A DNA stretch of 64,000 nucleotides from Chryseobacterium cupriresistens (GTDB lineage Bacteria > Bacteroidota > Bacteroidia > Flavobacteriales > Weeksellaceae). The stretch is from contig NZ_JBKKJT010000003.1 in NCBI RefSeq assembly GCF_046614675.1, positions 682,001 to 746,000 on the forward strand, given 5' to 3'. The translations under genes and the position numbers were made by a program. Under the pieces are notes generated by a model. That model had not been told where the DNA came from and made no database searches. It saw only the letters and a list, made by a program, of their open reading frames with translations. Shown here piece by piece: positions 35,337 through 43,604 of this stretch. The stretch's first letter is position 1. Each line of letters begins with the position of its first letter.

Positions 35337-36746
35337 TTAAAAAATCCACCATTCCGTTCTTATTCCGAAATAAGTCCCATATCTTTTGGCTCCTGATTGC
35401 TGTAAAAACGGTGAGTAAAGACTGTTCATAGCCTCATTATTATATCTTGATACTTCTGCAATAAAACGGATATGAGGTCTAGCCCAGACACTTCTTTCAG
35501 CGGTAGGTACGATGGTAGGAGCTAAAACCAGCTTCATCATTGATGCCGCATCCTGGATTCCGTTTTTTCGTGTTGCATAGTGAAATTCAGAGAGAATATG
35601 AAACCAGTTGTTGTAGTAATAAGTGGCCCTGATTCCTGTATTAAACTCTGTTTTTTTGTTGAAAATTTCACGGTTATAATAGTCCATCGCTTTATCAGTA
35701 CTGGTTGATCCTCCCTTACTTTTGGTGAAAACAGCATAGGGATTAAGCGACCACCGGTTGGAAATATTCCAGAGGAAATGTTCAACAACCGTAAAAGAGT
35801 AAGCTCCTTTATACGTTTTTGTGACCTCATCAGGAGCTCCGTAGGTTCGCCAGGTTTGTGTATTACCATTATCACCTCCATTGGCAATTCCTGTCCCGTA
35901 TCTTACAGAAATCTGATTGAATGAACCCGGAATTGTTGTTGGAATATCTGAATTTAATTTAGCTCCAAAAACCCAGCCCTGATCCGATGGATATTGCTCT
36001 ACAGAATTTTCCCCTGATTTTTCTACATGATGAAATTCTGCCAGTAATTTCAGCTTTTGCTTTGTATTTTTAAATGGAAGGGTCTGCTCAAGGACAAAAA
36101 CTTCCCTTTGCCTGTAGATAAGGTTTTTTGATCCGCTGATCACATTGGTGTAAGAATAAGGAGTGGAGTTGCTGGCTGCAGTATCAATAGCTGCCGGGAA
36201 AAACATTGAAAACCTTGTATTTTTATGTCTCAGACCCCAACCGGTTGCCGAATGGTCATCAAAATAAAAGTAATCTGCAATGTGAATGTCATCATATCTC
36301 AGCCATCTTGATCCGGCCCAGACATCCCAGTCACTTCCCATAATGTTTCTTGCTTCAACAAAGGCTTCCGGCAAGGCAATAATCATCCCCTGATTAGATT
36401 TTGAGTCTACATTTCCCAGAAAAGTCCCTCCTGAATAAAAGCTCAGTCTTGCCTGCATATCGATCTTTGTACTTTTTGTACTGTCACCGTTCACCACCGG
36501 GCTAAAATGGAAGGCTGGTAAGAAATCTACGTAATCTCCCTGATCCATTCTGCCTCCTAAAGATCCCTGGTTGTTCAGATTCAGCTGTCTTCCTGTTTTT
36601 CCGTCGGCATTCGGAGAATAACCGGCTCCGATTCTTCCGGTTGTTCCGAAGGAAAATTTTTTATTGGTTATCGTGATCTGGGCATTAATTTCCCTGCCAG
36701 CACATGTAAGTAACATGAGCCAGGCTAATAAAAGCTTTGTTTTCAT
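35337..36746 (-). CDS. LamB-like carbohydrate porin
   Basis: A 469-aa outer membrane protein with a signal peptide (LLLAWLMLLTCAGREINAQ) and a barrel pattern. The C-terminus (RYGTYFGIRTEWWIF) ends in aromatic residues like maltoporins, and WDVWAGSRWLRYDDIHIADYF fits the maltoporin-family strand that follows the constriction loop. It would let sugars diffuse through the outer membrane without a TonB-dependent SusC partner. It lies 18 bases upstream of the epimerase gene and 5 bases downstream of the importer gene. Confidence 0.82.
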   Translation of the reverse strand: MKTKLLLAWLMLLTCAGREINAQITITNKKFSFGTTGRIGAGYSPNADGKTGRQLNLNNQGSLGGRMDQGDYVDFLPAFHFSPVVNGDSTKSTKIDMQARLSFYSGGTFLGNVDSKSNQGMIIALPEAFVEARNIMGSDWDVWAGSRWLRYDDIHIADYFYFDDHSATGWGLRHKNTRFSMFFPAAIDTAASNSTPYSYTNVISGSKNLIYRQREVFVLEQTLPFKNTKQKLKLLAEFHHVEKSGENSVEQYPSDQGWVFGAKLNSDIPTTIPGSFNQISVRYGTGIANGGDNGNTQTWRTYGAPDEVTKTYKGAYSFTVVEHFLWNISNRWSLNPYAVFTKSKGGSTSTDKAMDYYNREIFNKKTEFNTGIRATYYYNNWFHILSEFHYATRKNGIQDAASMMKLVLAPTIVPTAERSVWARPHIRFIAEVSRYNNEAMNSLYSPFLQQSGAKRYGTYFGIRTEWWIF

Positions 36747-36751
36747 AGGGA

Positions 36752-37996
36752 TTATTTAAGTGTTTTAGGCTTGTAGTACTTTAATGCAAATAATAAAATA
36801 ACAACATAGCAAAGAATAGGAAGCAGATATGCATGAGCAATATCTTTTTCAGCAATTCTTCCCATGATCGGTGGAAAAACAGCTCCTCCAAACATGGCCA
36901 TAACCAGGAATGAGGAAGCCTGCTGAACTTTAGATCCTAATCTTTTAAGCCCAAGACTGAATATGGTAGGATACATCACACTGAGGAACAGATTGAGCAA
37001 AATAAGGCTTACAAATGATATCCATCCGAAACTTTGGGAAATAATCAGGCACAGAACGATATTACATGCGGTAAAAATAGCCAGCAGTTTGTTGGGAGCG
37101 ATAAATCTCATCAGGAAAGTTCCGATAAATCTTCCGATCATCATCATGGCCATACTTAAAGAAAAGTAATAGGAAGCCTGTATTTCCGGAAGGTGCATTT
37201 TTTCGACACCGTAATTGATAAAATAAGCCCAGGTTCCGCCCTGTGCGGCAATATTAAAAAACTGGGCAATAACTGCAAATATAAAATGTCTCTGTTTGTA
37301 AAGTGGTGCATGCGGATCTGATACGGAAACATCTTCTCCTTTTTCATTGTCTGAAATGATGATATCTTCTGCATGAGGGTCTTTCAGATCAGGAACTCTG
37401 ATAAAGCTGAAAATAATGGTAATCGCGAGAATGACAATCCCAATCCAGGTATAAAGATTTTTTACTGAATCCAGGGATCCTGATCCTGAATCAGGAGTTC
37501 CGAAAATAAAATATCCGCCTAAAAGAGGACCGATAATAGCTCCCAGACCATTAAAAGACTGTGCAAAATTAACCCTCTGATCACTCGTCCTTTCATCCCC
37601 CAAAGCAGCTACAAAAGGATGGGCTACTGTTTCAAGGGTTGCCATTCCCATCGCAAGAACAAAAAGAGCCAGTCTGAAAAAGTTAAAAGAAGAAGTATTG
37701 GCTGCCGGAATAAACAAAAAAGATCCCAGTGCAAACAATGAAAGTCCCAGGATGACCCCTAATTTATAACCAAATCTTTTCATAAATAATCCTGCCGGAA
37801 CGCCCATTAATGCATATGCCCCAAAAATGGAAAGCTGCACCAGCCCTGATTTGGACTTCGAAATGTGAAGAACGTTCTGGAAATGCTTATTCAGAACATC
37901 ACCCATGGTAAGGGCAATAGCCCAGAAAAAGAATAAAGAGGTAACAAAGGACAGGATGATATAGTATTTCTTATCTGTAAATTTTGGAGTATTCAT
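36752..37996 (-). CDS. FucP-family MFS sugar:proton symporter
   Basis: A 414-aa transporter with twelve predicted helices. It belongs to the FucP/glucose-galactose transporter branch of the MFS (FVTSLFFFWAIALTMGDVLN at the start, NGLGAIIGPLLGGYFIFG, and AGGTWAYFINYGVE in the second half). It would import a monosaccharide with protons across the inner membrane. It lies 11 bases after the PfkB kinase gene. In this operon the cargo is probably a ketohexose, but FucP relatives also carry fucose, glucose and others. Confidence 0.9.
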   Translation of the reverse strand: MNTPKFTDKKYYIILSFVTSLFFFWAIALTMGDVLNKHFQNVLHISKSKSGLVQLSIFGAYALMGVPAGLFMKRFGYKLGVILGLSLFALGSFLFIPAANTSSFNFFRLALFVLAMGMATLETVAHPFVAALGDERTSDQRVNFAQSFNGLGAIIGPLLGGYFIFGTPDSGSGSLDSVKNLYTWIGIVILAITIIFSFIRVPDLKDPHAEDIIISDNEKGEDVSVSDPHAPLYKQRHFIFAVIAQFFNIAAQGGTWAYFINYGVEKMHLPEIQASYYFSLSMAMMMIGRFIGTFLMRFIAPNKLLAIFTACNIVLCLIISQSFGWISFVSLILLNLFLSVMYPTIFSLGLKRLGSKVQQASSFLVMAMFGGAVFPPIMGRIAEKDIAHAYLLPILCYVVILLFALKYYKPKTLK

Positions 37997-38007
37997 ATCG
38001 TATGTTT

Positions 38008-38922
38008 TTAAGAGGTTTTACAGCTGTTTTTTTCTCTGAATGCCTTGAATTCTTCATAGGTATAATCCGGACATGCTCCTGATTTCGAAGTGATAAAGGC
38101 TCCCAGTGAAGTTGCCTGTTTCATGATCTCTTCCGGCGATTTTCCCTGAATTCTTTTAGACAGGAAGCCGGCCAGAAAAGAATCCCCACTGCCCACAGTA
38201 TCTGCAATTTCAATATGAACTGCCGGAAAATTATAGGCAGTATCCCCCACAAAATATCTGGCGCCTTTACTTCCCTTGGTCAGAACAATTTCATTTAAAT
38301 TAAAGTAAGCCTTAAGATGTTTAATGCTGGTATCTTCATCAATATAGTCTTCACCGAGATATTCAAGAATTGTTCTGAGCTCTGCCTTATTCATTTTAAC
38401 AAGGTCAGATTTGTGCAATAATTTTTTAATGAATTCAAAATCGATAAAAGGAGGGCGGAAATTAACATCAAAAACCCTGAACTTTGAATATTCCAAAAGT
38501 TGCAATAGTGTATTTTGGGAAGCTTCACTTCTTGTGATCAGACTTCCAAAAACAAATGCTTCTGAATTTTGAATCAGTTCTTTATGTTCCGGCAGAGGTT
38601 GGATATAGTCCCAGGCAACTTCCTTTACAATGTCATATACAGCTTCTCCATGCTCATCAAAATCAGCAATTACAGTTCCTGTAGCCTTTTCCTGGTCTAC
38701 CTGAATGAAATCTGTTGTTATTCCCCAATCCTGAATTTGGTTAAGAAGACGGTGCCCTAATTCATCATTTCCTATACGGCTTAGCATTTTGGTGTCGATT
38801 CCCATTTTAAAAAGATTGTAGGCAACATTAAATGGCGCACCGCCAGCTCTGGATCCGGAAGGGAAGATGTCCCACAGAACCTCTCCGAAACATACCACGT
38901 GATTTAATTTATTTTTTATCAT
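38008..38922 (-). CDS. PfkB-family fructokinase-like sugar kinase
   Basis: A 304-aa ribokinase-family kinase. It starts with the family pattern VVCFGEVLWDIFPSGSRAGGAPFNVAYNL (GGAPFNVA is the sugar-binding first signature). The second signature is DTVGSGDSFLAGFL with the catalytic Asp near residue 245. Its overall type is closest to fructokinases, which make fructose-6-phosphate. The gene follows lacI by 53 bases and has an operator-like palindrome (38929-38940) just before its ATG. Confidence 0.9.
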   Translation of the reverse strand: MIKNKLNHVVCFGEVLWDIFPSGSRAGGAPFNVAYNLFKMGIDTKMLSRIGNDELGHRLLNQIQDWGITTDFIQVDQEKATGTVIADFDEHGEAVYDIVKEVAWDYIQPLPEHKELIQNSEAFVFGSLITRSEASQNTLLQLLEYSKFRVFDVNFRPPFIDFEFIKKLLHKSDLVKMNKAELRTILEYLGEDYIDEDTSIKHLKAYFNLNEIVLTKGSKGARYFVGDTAYNFPAVHIEIADTVGSGDSFLAGFLSKRIQGKSPEEIMKQATSLGAFITSKSGACPDYTYEEFKAFREKNSCKTS

Positions 38923-38924
38923 AA

Positions 38925-38942
38925 TAGGTTAAACGTTTAAGT
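38925..38942. promoter_or_regulatory. LacI-type operator O1
   Basis: The perfect palindrome TTAAACGTTTAA (38929-38940) with the central CpG typical of LacI-family operators, embedded in TAGGTTAAACGTTTA that is repeated exactly at 40182-40196. It ends 3 bases upstream of the fructokinase-like gene start, between that gene and the regulator gene. Confidence 0.8.
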
Positions 38943-38975
38943 TGTTGTTTAAAAAAATGATTGATATAGATTTGA

Positions 38976-39983
38976 TTATTTTAAAGATGCTTTGGCAATC
39001 AGTTTGGCGGATAATGTTATTCTTTTTCCGGTTGCTGTATAATCAGTGATTTGCCCGTCCAGAAGCTTGATAGCCTCTTCAGCCATTTCTTCAATCGGCT
39101 GCTGGATGTAGGTAATCTCCGTAGGGAAGAGGTCATAGGCATCCGTTTCATCAAATGCCAATACTGAGACCTGTTCCGGAACTTTTATATTGTTTTTAAC
39201 GAGATAGGAAAGCCCTGCTACCGCAAGTTTATTACTGGAAAAATATAACGCAGTATTTTCTGGAGTTTTCCCCAACGTACTTTCAAGCTTAGAATGTACC
39301 TCCTGTACAATATTTTCCAATCCTACCAGAAGATATTGAATTTCAACTGTTTTGCTGGAAGAGCTTACCGCTTTCTCAAAGCCATGCTGGCGGTCCAGAA
39401 GGTGTGGAAGATCAGTTTCATAGCCAACGTAGATCATTTTGTCAAAGTTCTTATTAAGAAGAAGGCTGGCTGTACTTTCTGCGATCTCCTGATTATCAAT
39501 GGTAATTCCGGGAACAGAAACCCCTTTAAGATATCTGTCGATCGTTACAACAGGATATTTAATATGAATAAGGTTTTCTAGTGTCTTTTCTGACCCTGCT
39601 ACGGGGGCAACGATCATTCCGTCTACCTGCTGCTGTGAAAAGAGTTCGGTAAGTTTTTTAAATTTTTCTGCATTCTCATCAGAACTGCCGATGATCAGGG
39701 TATAACCCAACTTTAAAGCTTTATCTTCAAGATTTCTTGCCATATGGGAATAGAAGTCATTGGAGATATCCGCCACGATTAATCCAAGAAGCTTTGTTTT
39801 ATTGGTTTTCAAACTTTTTGCAATCTTATTCGGAGTGTAGTTAATCGTTTCAGCAATTTCAAAAATTTTTTTCCGGGTCTCCTCACTGATACGCTGTCCT
39901 TCCTTTCTGTTAAGAACATAAGATACGGTGGCTACGGAAACTCCTGCCAGTTTAGCAATATCTTTTATGGAAGACCTTTTCAT
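38976..39983 (-). CDS. LacI-family transcriptional regulator
   Basis: A 335-aa repressor with an N-terminal LacI helix-turn-helix (SSIKDIAKLAGVSVATVSYV, then hinge helix near PNKIAKSLKTNKT) and a periplasmic-binding-like sugar domain (LGLIVADISNDFYSHMARNL, DGMIVAPVAG, VLAFDETDAYDLFPTEITYI). It is the first gene of the sugar operon and two matching CpG-centred palindromes flank it, so autoregulation and control of the sugar genes are likely. Confidence 0.95.
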   Translation of the reverse strand: MKRSSIKDIAKLAGVSVATVSYVLNRKEGQRISEETRKKIFEIAETINYTPNKIAKSLKTNKTKLLGLIVADISNDFYSHMARNLEDKALKLGYTLIIGSSDENAEKFKKLTELFSQQQVDGMIVAPVAGSEKTLENLIHIKYPVVTIDRYLKGVSVPGITIDNQEIAESTASLLLNKNFDKMIYVGYETDLPHLLDRQHGFEKAVSSSSKTVEIQYLLVGLENIVQEVHSKLESTLGKTPENTALYFSSNKLAVAGLSYLVKNNIKVPEQVSVLAFDETDAYDLFPTEITYIQQPIEEMAEEAIKLLDGQITDYTATGKRITLSAKLIAKASLK

Positions 39984-40000
39984 TTTATTTTTTTAATGCA

Positions 40001-40032
40001 CAAAAATATTTCAGAAAATAGTAAAAAAACAA
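40001..40032 (-). promoter_or_regulatory. Bacteroidetes-type promoter of the LacI operon
   Basis: On the minus strand, TTG (40032-40030), 21 bases, then TATTTTTG (40008-40001), a full match to TTG/TAnnTTTG spacing rules. Transcription would start about 10-15 bases before the lacI ATG, leaving a very short leader. Confidence 0.65.
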
Positions 40033-40181
40033 TAGCTGTTTTTTTTGGTGGTTTCCGAAAAATATGTAATTTAGCACTTTTTTTAAAAATAACCAACATC
40101 TTCATTATCAGTGTTTTACTTTATTGTTGTCTTTTTTCAATATGAATAAATTGTTAACTTATTGACTGCAGAGATTAAATT

Positions 40182-40199
40182 TAGGTTAAACGTTTATCC
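40182..40199. promoter_or_regulatory. LacI-type operator O2
   Basis: GGTTAAACGTTTATCC (40184-40199), a near-perfect palindrome with central CpG. Fifteen bases, TAGGTTAAACGTTTA, are identical to those at O1, about 1.26 kb away. It lies about 150 bases upstream of the predicted lacI promoter, so DNA looping between O1 and O2 is conceivable. Confidence 0.8.
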
Positions 40200-40292
40200 A
40201 ATAAATTTAATTTTTTAGATTTAAACAGCTGGAAACTAAGTTTTATATTTAATAATAAAGAAACATAATAATGAGAGTTTTTACTTTATACT

Positions 40293-40337
40293 ATAAAATA
40301 AAACCCTGCAACTCATATGAATTGCAGGGCTTATTTT
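40293..40337 (-). terminator. Terminator after the GG-leader peptide genes
   Basis: Stem CCCTGCAA/TTGCAGGG with a 10-base loop, flanked by A- and T-rich arms (AAAATAAAA.../...CTTATTTT). On the minus strand, the direction of the peptide genes, it is followed by TTTTATTTT. It lies 15 bases beyond the first peptide's stop. Confidence 0.85.
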
Positions 40338-40351
40338 GAGAATACAGTCTT

Positions 40352-40498
40352 TTAACTTAAAATATCACATGGCGCAACACAGATCACCCATGGACATCTT
40401 TTGATTCCCGGAGGTGGGCAGCAGGCTTCAGAGCAGCTTGTCGCTCCGCCATTAATATTCCTCAACTGGTCTCTTGAAATTTTTTTTACATTTTTCAT
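40352..40498 (-). CDS. Double-glycine leader, Cys-rich peptide 1
   Basis: A 48-aa ORF. The leader MKNVKKISRDQLRNINGG ends in a Gly-Gly cleavage motif at residues 17-18, and the 30-residue core has six Cys (22, 26, 27, 35, 40, 44) with a PPPG turn. The leader is clearly related to that of the next ORF (40525-40668), whereas the cores differ. Peptides with this leader style are recurrent in Chryseobacterium, where they are called bacteriocin-like. No C39 peptidase-transporter gene or maturation enzyme is encoded here, so export and activity are not established. Confidence 0.85.
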   Translation of the reverse strand: MKNVKKISRDQLRNINGGATSCSEACCPPPGIKRCPWVICVAPCDILS

Positions 40499-40524
40499 AG
40501 TCAAGTAATTGAATTACACTGAAA

Positions 40525-40668
40525 TTAAGGCTGGTTTCCGCCACCGCATCCGTCGTAAGGCATACATTGCCACTTACCACCGATTAAACAAAGTTGACCA
40601 CCTCTGCAGTCAATTCCTCCCTTAATTGTTTTCAATTCTTTTCTTTCGATTTTCTTTAAATTTTTCAT
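40525..40668 (-). CDS. Double-glycine leader, Cys-rich peptide 2
   Basis: A 47-aa ORF with leader MKNLKKIERKELKTIKGG (Gly-Gly at residues 17-18) and a 29-residue core with four Cys (21, 27, 35, 41) and many glycines (DCRGGQLCLIGGKWQC, DGCGGGN). It precedes peptide 1 by 26 bases on the same strand and is probably co-transcribed. The four Cys could form two disulphides or hold a modification. The leader's Lys-rich start and the Lys/Leu/Ile positions before GG are shared with peptide 1. Confidence 0.85.
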   Translation of the reverse strand: MKNLKKIERKELKTIKGGIDCRGGQLCLIGGKWQCMPYDGCGGGNQP

Positions 40669-40938
40669 AATAAATTGTACGTTTAGTTCAATTCGAAATT
40701 AATAAAATTTTATCAACCATGATAGAATTATTGTAAAATTTTTATTTTTTAGTTGCTTAATTGTAGAATGATTAAAGTTTATTTTATGTAATGAAGTAAA
40801 ATGTTTTTTGGGAATAAGTTTAAACCAATCCTTAAACTATTCCTCTCATTTCTATAAAATCTTGCCCTGTGACAAGTCCGTTTTCCGATCGGGTTGGTAC
40901 CTTTGACTTAAAATTGATCCACCAAATCTGATAATATT
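40669..40938. other. Intergenic region between the divergent peptide and hydrolase genes
   Basis: This AT-rich stretch must hold the promoters of the minus-strand peptide genes and of the plus-strand hydrolase. The only clear element is TACCTTTG (40898-40905) on the plus strand, a full -7 match 34 bases before the hydrolase ATG; no TTG is correctly spaced. No further ORF with a leader was found. Confidence 0.5.
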
Positions 40939-41799
40939 ATGAAAAGTCTATTCAAATTCTCTGCAGTATTGTTCTTTATTATTATCCTTGCCTCCTCTCT
41001 GGTATATGGACAAAAAATAAAACCTTCTGAAAGTGGTTATGCACCTGTTAATGGCATCAAAATTTACTACGAAGTGTATGGCAAAGGAAAGCCACTTGTA
41101 CTGTTACATGGCGCTTTCATGACGATTGATTTGAACTGGGGTGAATTGATCCCGGAATTGTCCAAAAACAGAAAAGTAATAGCTCTTGAATTACAGGGAC
41201 ATGGTCACACGCCTTTTTCAGAAAGGAAATTATCACATGCTACTTTAGCCAGTGATGTTACAAAGGTAATGGACTATCTGAAAATAGACAAGGCAGATGT
41301 GGCAGGGTACAGCTTTGGAGGTGAAGTGGCCTATAAACTGGCTATTCAAAGTCCGGAAAGACTGAACAAACTGGTTATCATTTCATCAACCTATAAAACT
41401 AACGGATGGCTGCCCGAAGTAAATAAAGCTCTTGAAGGAATGAAACCTGAACTCTTCACAAACAGCCCTATGCATACTGCCTATAATGCTGTAGCACCTG
41501 ATAAAACAAAATGGAAACCATTTCTGGAGCAGATGATGGCTTCTGCCGGACAGCCTTTTGACCTGGGTGATGATAATATCTCTAAAATTCCGGTGCCTGT
41601 CTTAATCATAGCTGGTGATAATGACGGATTGGATAAAACAGAACTTTCAAAAACCTATAAATTATTGGGAGGTGATGTTTTTGCAGATATGGGCGAATTA
41701 CCAAAGTCCCAGCTGGCTATCGCTCCCGGACAAACCCATGTAAGCCTGATGATGCAGACGGCAATGATTGTGAATTATCTGAATGTTTTTTTGAAATAA
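40939..41799 (+). CDS. Exported alpha/beta hydrolase
   Basis: A 286-aa alpha/beta hydrolase with a signal peptide (AVLFFIIILASSLVYGQ). The nucleophile Ser is in VAGYSFGGEVAY near residue 122, the acid Asp in IAGDNDGLDKT and the His in PGQTHVSLM; the oxyanion motif is LLHGAFM. It is only distantly related to the two haloperoxidase-type hydrolases elsewhere in the window. It would act in the periplasm; its substrate is unknown. The VOC gene follows 52 bases later. Confidence 0.9.
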   Translation: MKSLFKFSAVLFFIIILASSLVYGQKIKPSESGYAPVNGIKIYYEVYGKGKPLVLLHGAFMTIDLNWGELIPELSKNRKVIALELQGHGHTPFSERKLSHATLASDVTKVMDYLKIDKADVAGYSFGGEVAYKLAIQSPERLNKLVIISSTYKTNGWLPEVNKALEGMKPELFTNSPMHTAYNAVAPDKTKWKPFLEQMMASAGQPFDLGDDNISKIPVPVLIIAGDNDGLDKTELSKTYKLLGGDVFADMGELPKSQLAIAPGQTHVSLMMQTAMIVNYLNVFLK

Positions 41800-41851
41800 T
41801 AGAATGCCATCAAAGAATTGAAATCTGTTTATAAAGTTCAAAATCTATACT

Positions 41852-42220
41852 ATGAATACAAAATTTGAGGCAGGAATTAATATCGCTATCAAAATTCCCA
41901 AAAATACATACGAAAAAACGGTTGCTTTTTACAGGGATATTTTAAAATTGAAAGTTGAGGAAAAGCCGATAAAAAATCCCACTGTTTCCAGAACCCACGA
42001 GGTGAAATTCGGGAATAATATCATATGGCTGGATTGTGTTGATAACTATACCCATTCTGAAACATGGCTGCAGCTTACCGTTCCCGATGTAGAAGCTGCT
42101 ACACAATATCTGCTGTCAAACGGTGTGGAAACCTGTGACGAAATAGAAGAGCTTCCTGAAAATATGCACTGGATTACCGATCCTGCCGGTACCGTGTTCA
42201 ATTTACAGGAAAGAAAATAG
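41852..42220 (+). CDS. VOC/glyoxalase-fold protein
   Basis: A 122-aa vicinal-oxygen-chelate domain protein (AIKIPKNTYEKTVAFYRDIL, then LQLTVPDVEAATQYLLSNGV and HWITDPAGTVFNLQER). Single VOC domains dimerise to form metal sites and serve as lyases, dioxygenases or resistance proteins. The N-terminal ligand position is not clearly conserved, so enzymatic activity is uncertain. It lies downstream of the exported hydrolase gene. Confidence 0.87.
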   Translation: MNTKFEAGINIAIKIPKNTYEKTVAFYRDILKLKVEEKPIKNPTVSRTHEVKFGNNIIWLDCVDNYTHSETWLQLTVPDVEAATQYLLSNGVETCDEIEELPENMHWITDPAGTVFNLQERK

Positions 42221-42320
42221 CCAAAAACAGAAGTACGATGTAAAAAATTGCTTAAAATAGAGCTTTGCCCAAAATTTTAATATCTTTAGCCATCAAATCA
42301 TTACAATTTAAAATATTTTT

Positions 42321-42863
42321 ATGCAGACGAGACCATTCCATTTCATTGTCACCATCTTTTTTCTGGTATTAAGTGCAACTGCATTTTCACAGAAAACAGC
42401 CGTGTTGGGTTCTTTACTGGACAAAAACTCAGAATTCATATTCCCACAGACTCCGGATAAAATTTCAAAAGCGTTGAACGTAAAAACTGTTTTTTATGAA
42501 GATGCCAACGAAGAAAAATATGCAAAATGGCCTATGAAAACAGGACTGGAGCTTTATTGCAGCCTGGGAAAAGACAATAGTATCAATGAGATGTTTTTTG
42601 TGACTTCAGACAATAAATCTGTCATTGTGGAAGGGCTTCCTTTTGGTCTTGTTCTGAATAAAAGTACATTACAGGACAGTAAAACGAAGTTCGGTAAGTA
42701 CAATGCCAAAATACAAAAATCGGGAGCAGACAGTGAATTTCCTGGAGGGTCAAAACTGGTTTTTAAAAAAGGCAAACATTATACAACATTGCTTTTCGAC
42801 AGTAAGAACCTGTTAAAATCAATAGGTTTAACAACAGAACTTAGGGATCCGGCTGCCAATTAA
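42321..42863 (+). CDS. Exported protein of unknown function
   Basis: A 180-aa protein with a signal peptide (IVTIFFLVLSATAFSQ). The mature part is polar with alternating strands (NEMFFVTSDNKSVIVEGLPF, KLVFKKGKHYTTLLFDSKN) and no motif I recognise. It is likely to be periplasmic. It is monocistronic, between the VOC gene and a strong terminator. Confidence 0.75.
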   Translation: MQTRPFHFIVTIFFLVLSATAFSQKTAVLGSLLDKNSEFIFPQTPDKISKALNVKTVFYEDANEEKYAKWPMKTGLELYCSLGKDNSINEMFFVTSDNKSVIVEGLPFGLVLNKSTLQDSKTKFGKYNAKIQKSGADSEFPGGSKLVFKKGKHYTTLLFDSKNLLKSIGLTTELRDPAAN

Positions 42864-42889
42864 GTACTAAAAAACAAAACAATAATAGT

Positions 42890-42916
42890 ATCCGTCATTA
42901 TTGACGGATTTTTTTA
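42890..42916 (+). terminator. Intrinsic terminator
   Basis: Stem TCCGTCA/TGACGGA with a TTAT loop and a run of seven Ts, between the exported-protein gene and the convergent Lrp gene. Confidence 0.88.
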
Positions 42917-42946
42917 TCCTCAGACGGCGTTAACTTTAAAAGAAAT

Positions 42947-43408
42947 CTATATCGTCAGTCCATGGTTGTTTTTCACCTCAGCCATCACAAAAGTACTGTG
43001 CGTGCTGCCGATAGAATCTACGGATCCCAGCTTGTTAAATACAAAATCCTGATAATGCTTCATATCCCGCACCTGAACTTTCAGAAGGAAATCAAAATCT
43101 CCGGAAATATTGTAACATTCGGCAACTTCTTCAATTTCTAAAATTTCTTTTACAAAATCATACCCCACAGACCGGTCGTGAATTTTAAGTTTGATCTGGC
43201 AGAAAACCGTAAATCCGCGGTTCAGTTTTTCAGCATCAAGAACTGCCGCATATCTTTTAATAAAACCTTCCTGTTCAAGCCTTTTTACCCTTTCAAAAAC
43301 CGGTGAAGTAGAAAGGTTCACTTCTTTAGCAAGTTCTTTAACGGTGAGTTTGGCGTTTTTCTGGAGGAGCCTGAGCAGCTGTACATCCTTATCATCGAGT
43401 TGTTCCAC
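42947..43408 (-). CDS. Lrp/AsnC-family regulator
   Basis: A 153-aa feast/famine regulator with an N-terminal winged helix-turn-helix (DVQLLRLLQKNAKLTVKELA, NLSTSPVFERVKRLEQEGFI) and a C-terminal RAM ligand-binding domain (VAECYNISGDFDFLLKVQVR). Members sense amino acids such as Leu, Asn or Met. It is divergent from metE, so control of methionine synthesis is possible. Confidence 0.93.
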   Translation of the reverse strand: MEQLDDKDVQLLRLLQKNAKLTVKELAKEVNLSTSPVFERVKRLEQEGFIKRYAAVLDAEKLNRGFTVFCQIKLKIHDRSVGYDFVKEILEIEEVAECYNISGDFDFLLKVQVRDMKHYQDFVFNKLGSVDSIGSTHSTFVMAEVKNNHGLTI

Positions 43409-43604
43409 AGAATATTATTCTTTTAATTAATTAAAACAGTCAAATGTACAGAATTATATGCTTTTATTTTTACTTTTTGAAGTTTAATTTGCTTAATTAT
43501 TTGTTTTCAATTGTGGTTTTATTCTGTATTACTAATTTTACACAAAATTAAAAGCTTTTACTGACAACCTTTGTTAAAGGTAAAAGTATAGTTCTTTACA
43601 GATA
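43409..43604. promoter_or_regulatory. Divergent promoter region of the Lrp gene and metE
   Basis: An AT-rich 196-base region that must start transcription to both sides. No consensus -33/-7 pair is convincing on either strand. It is followed by the cobalamin riboswitch on the plus strand. Confidence 0.4.
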
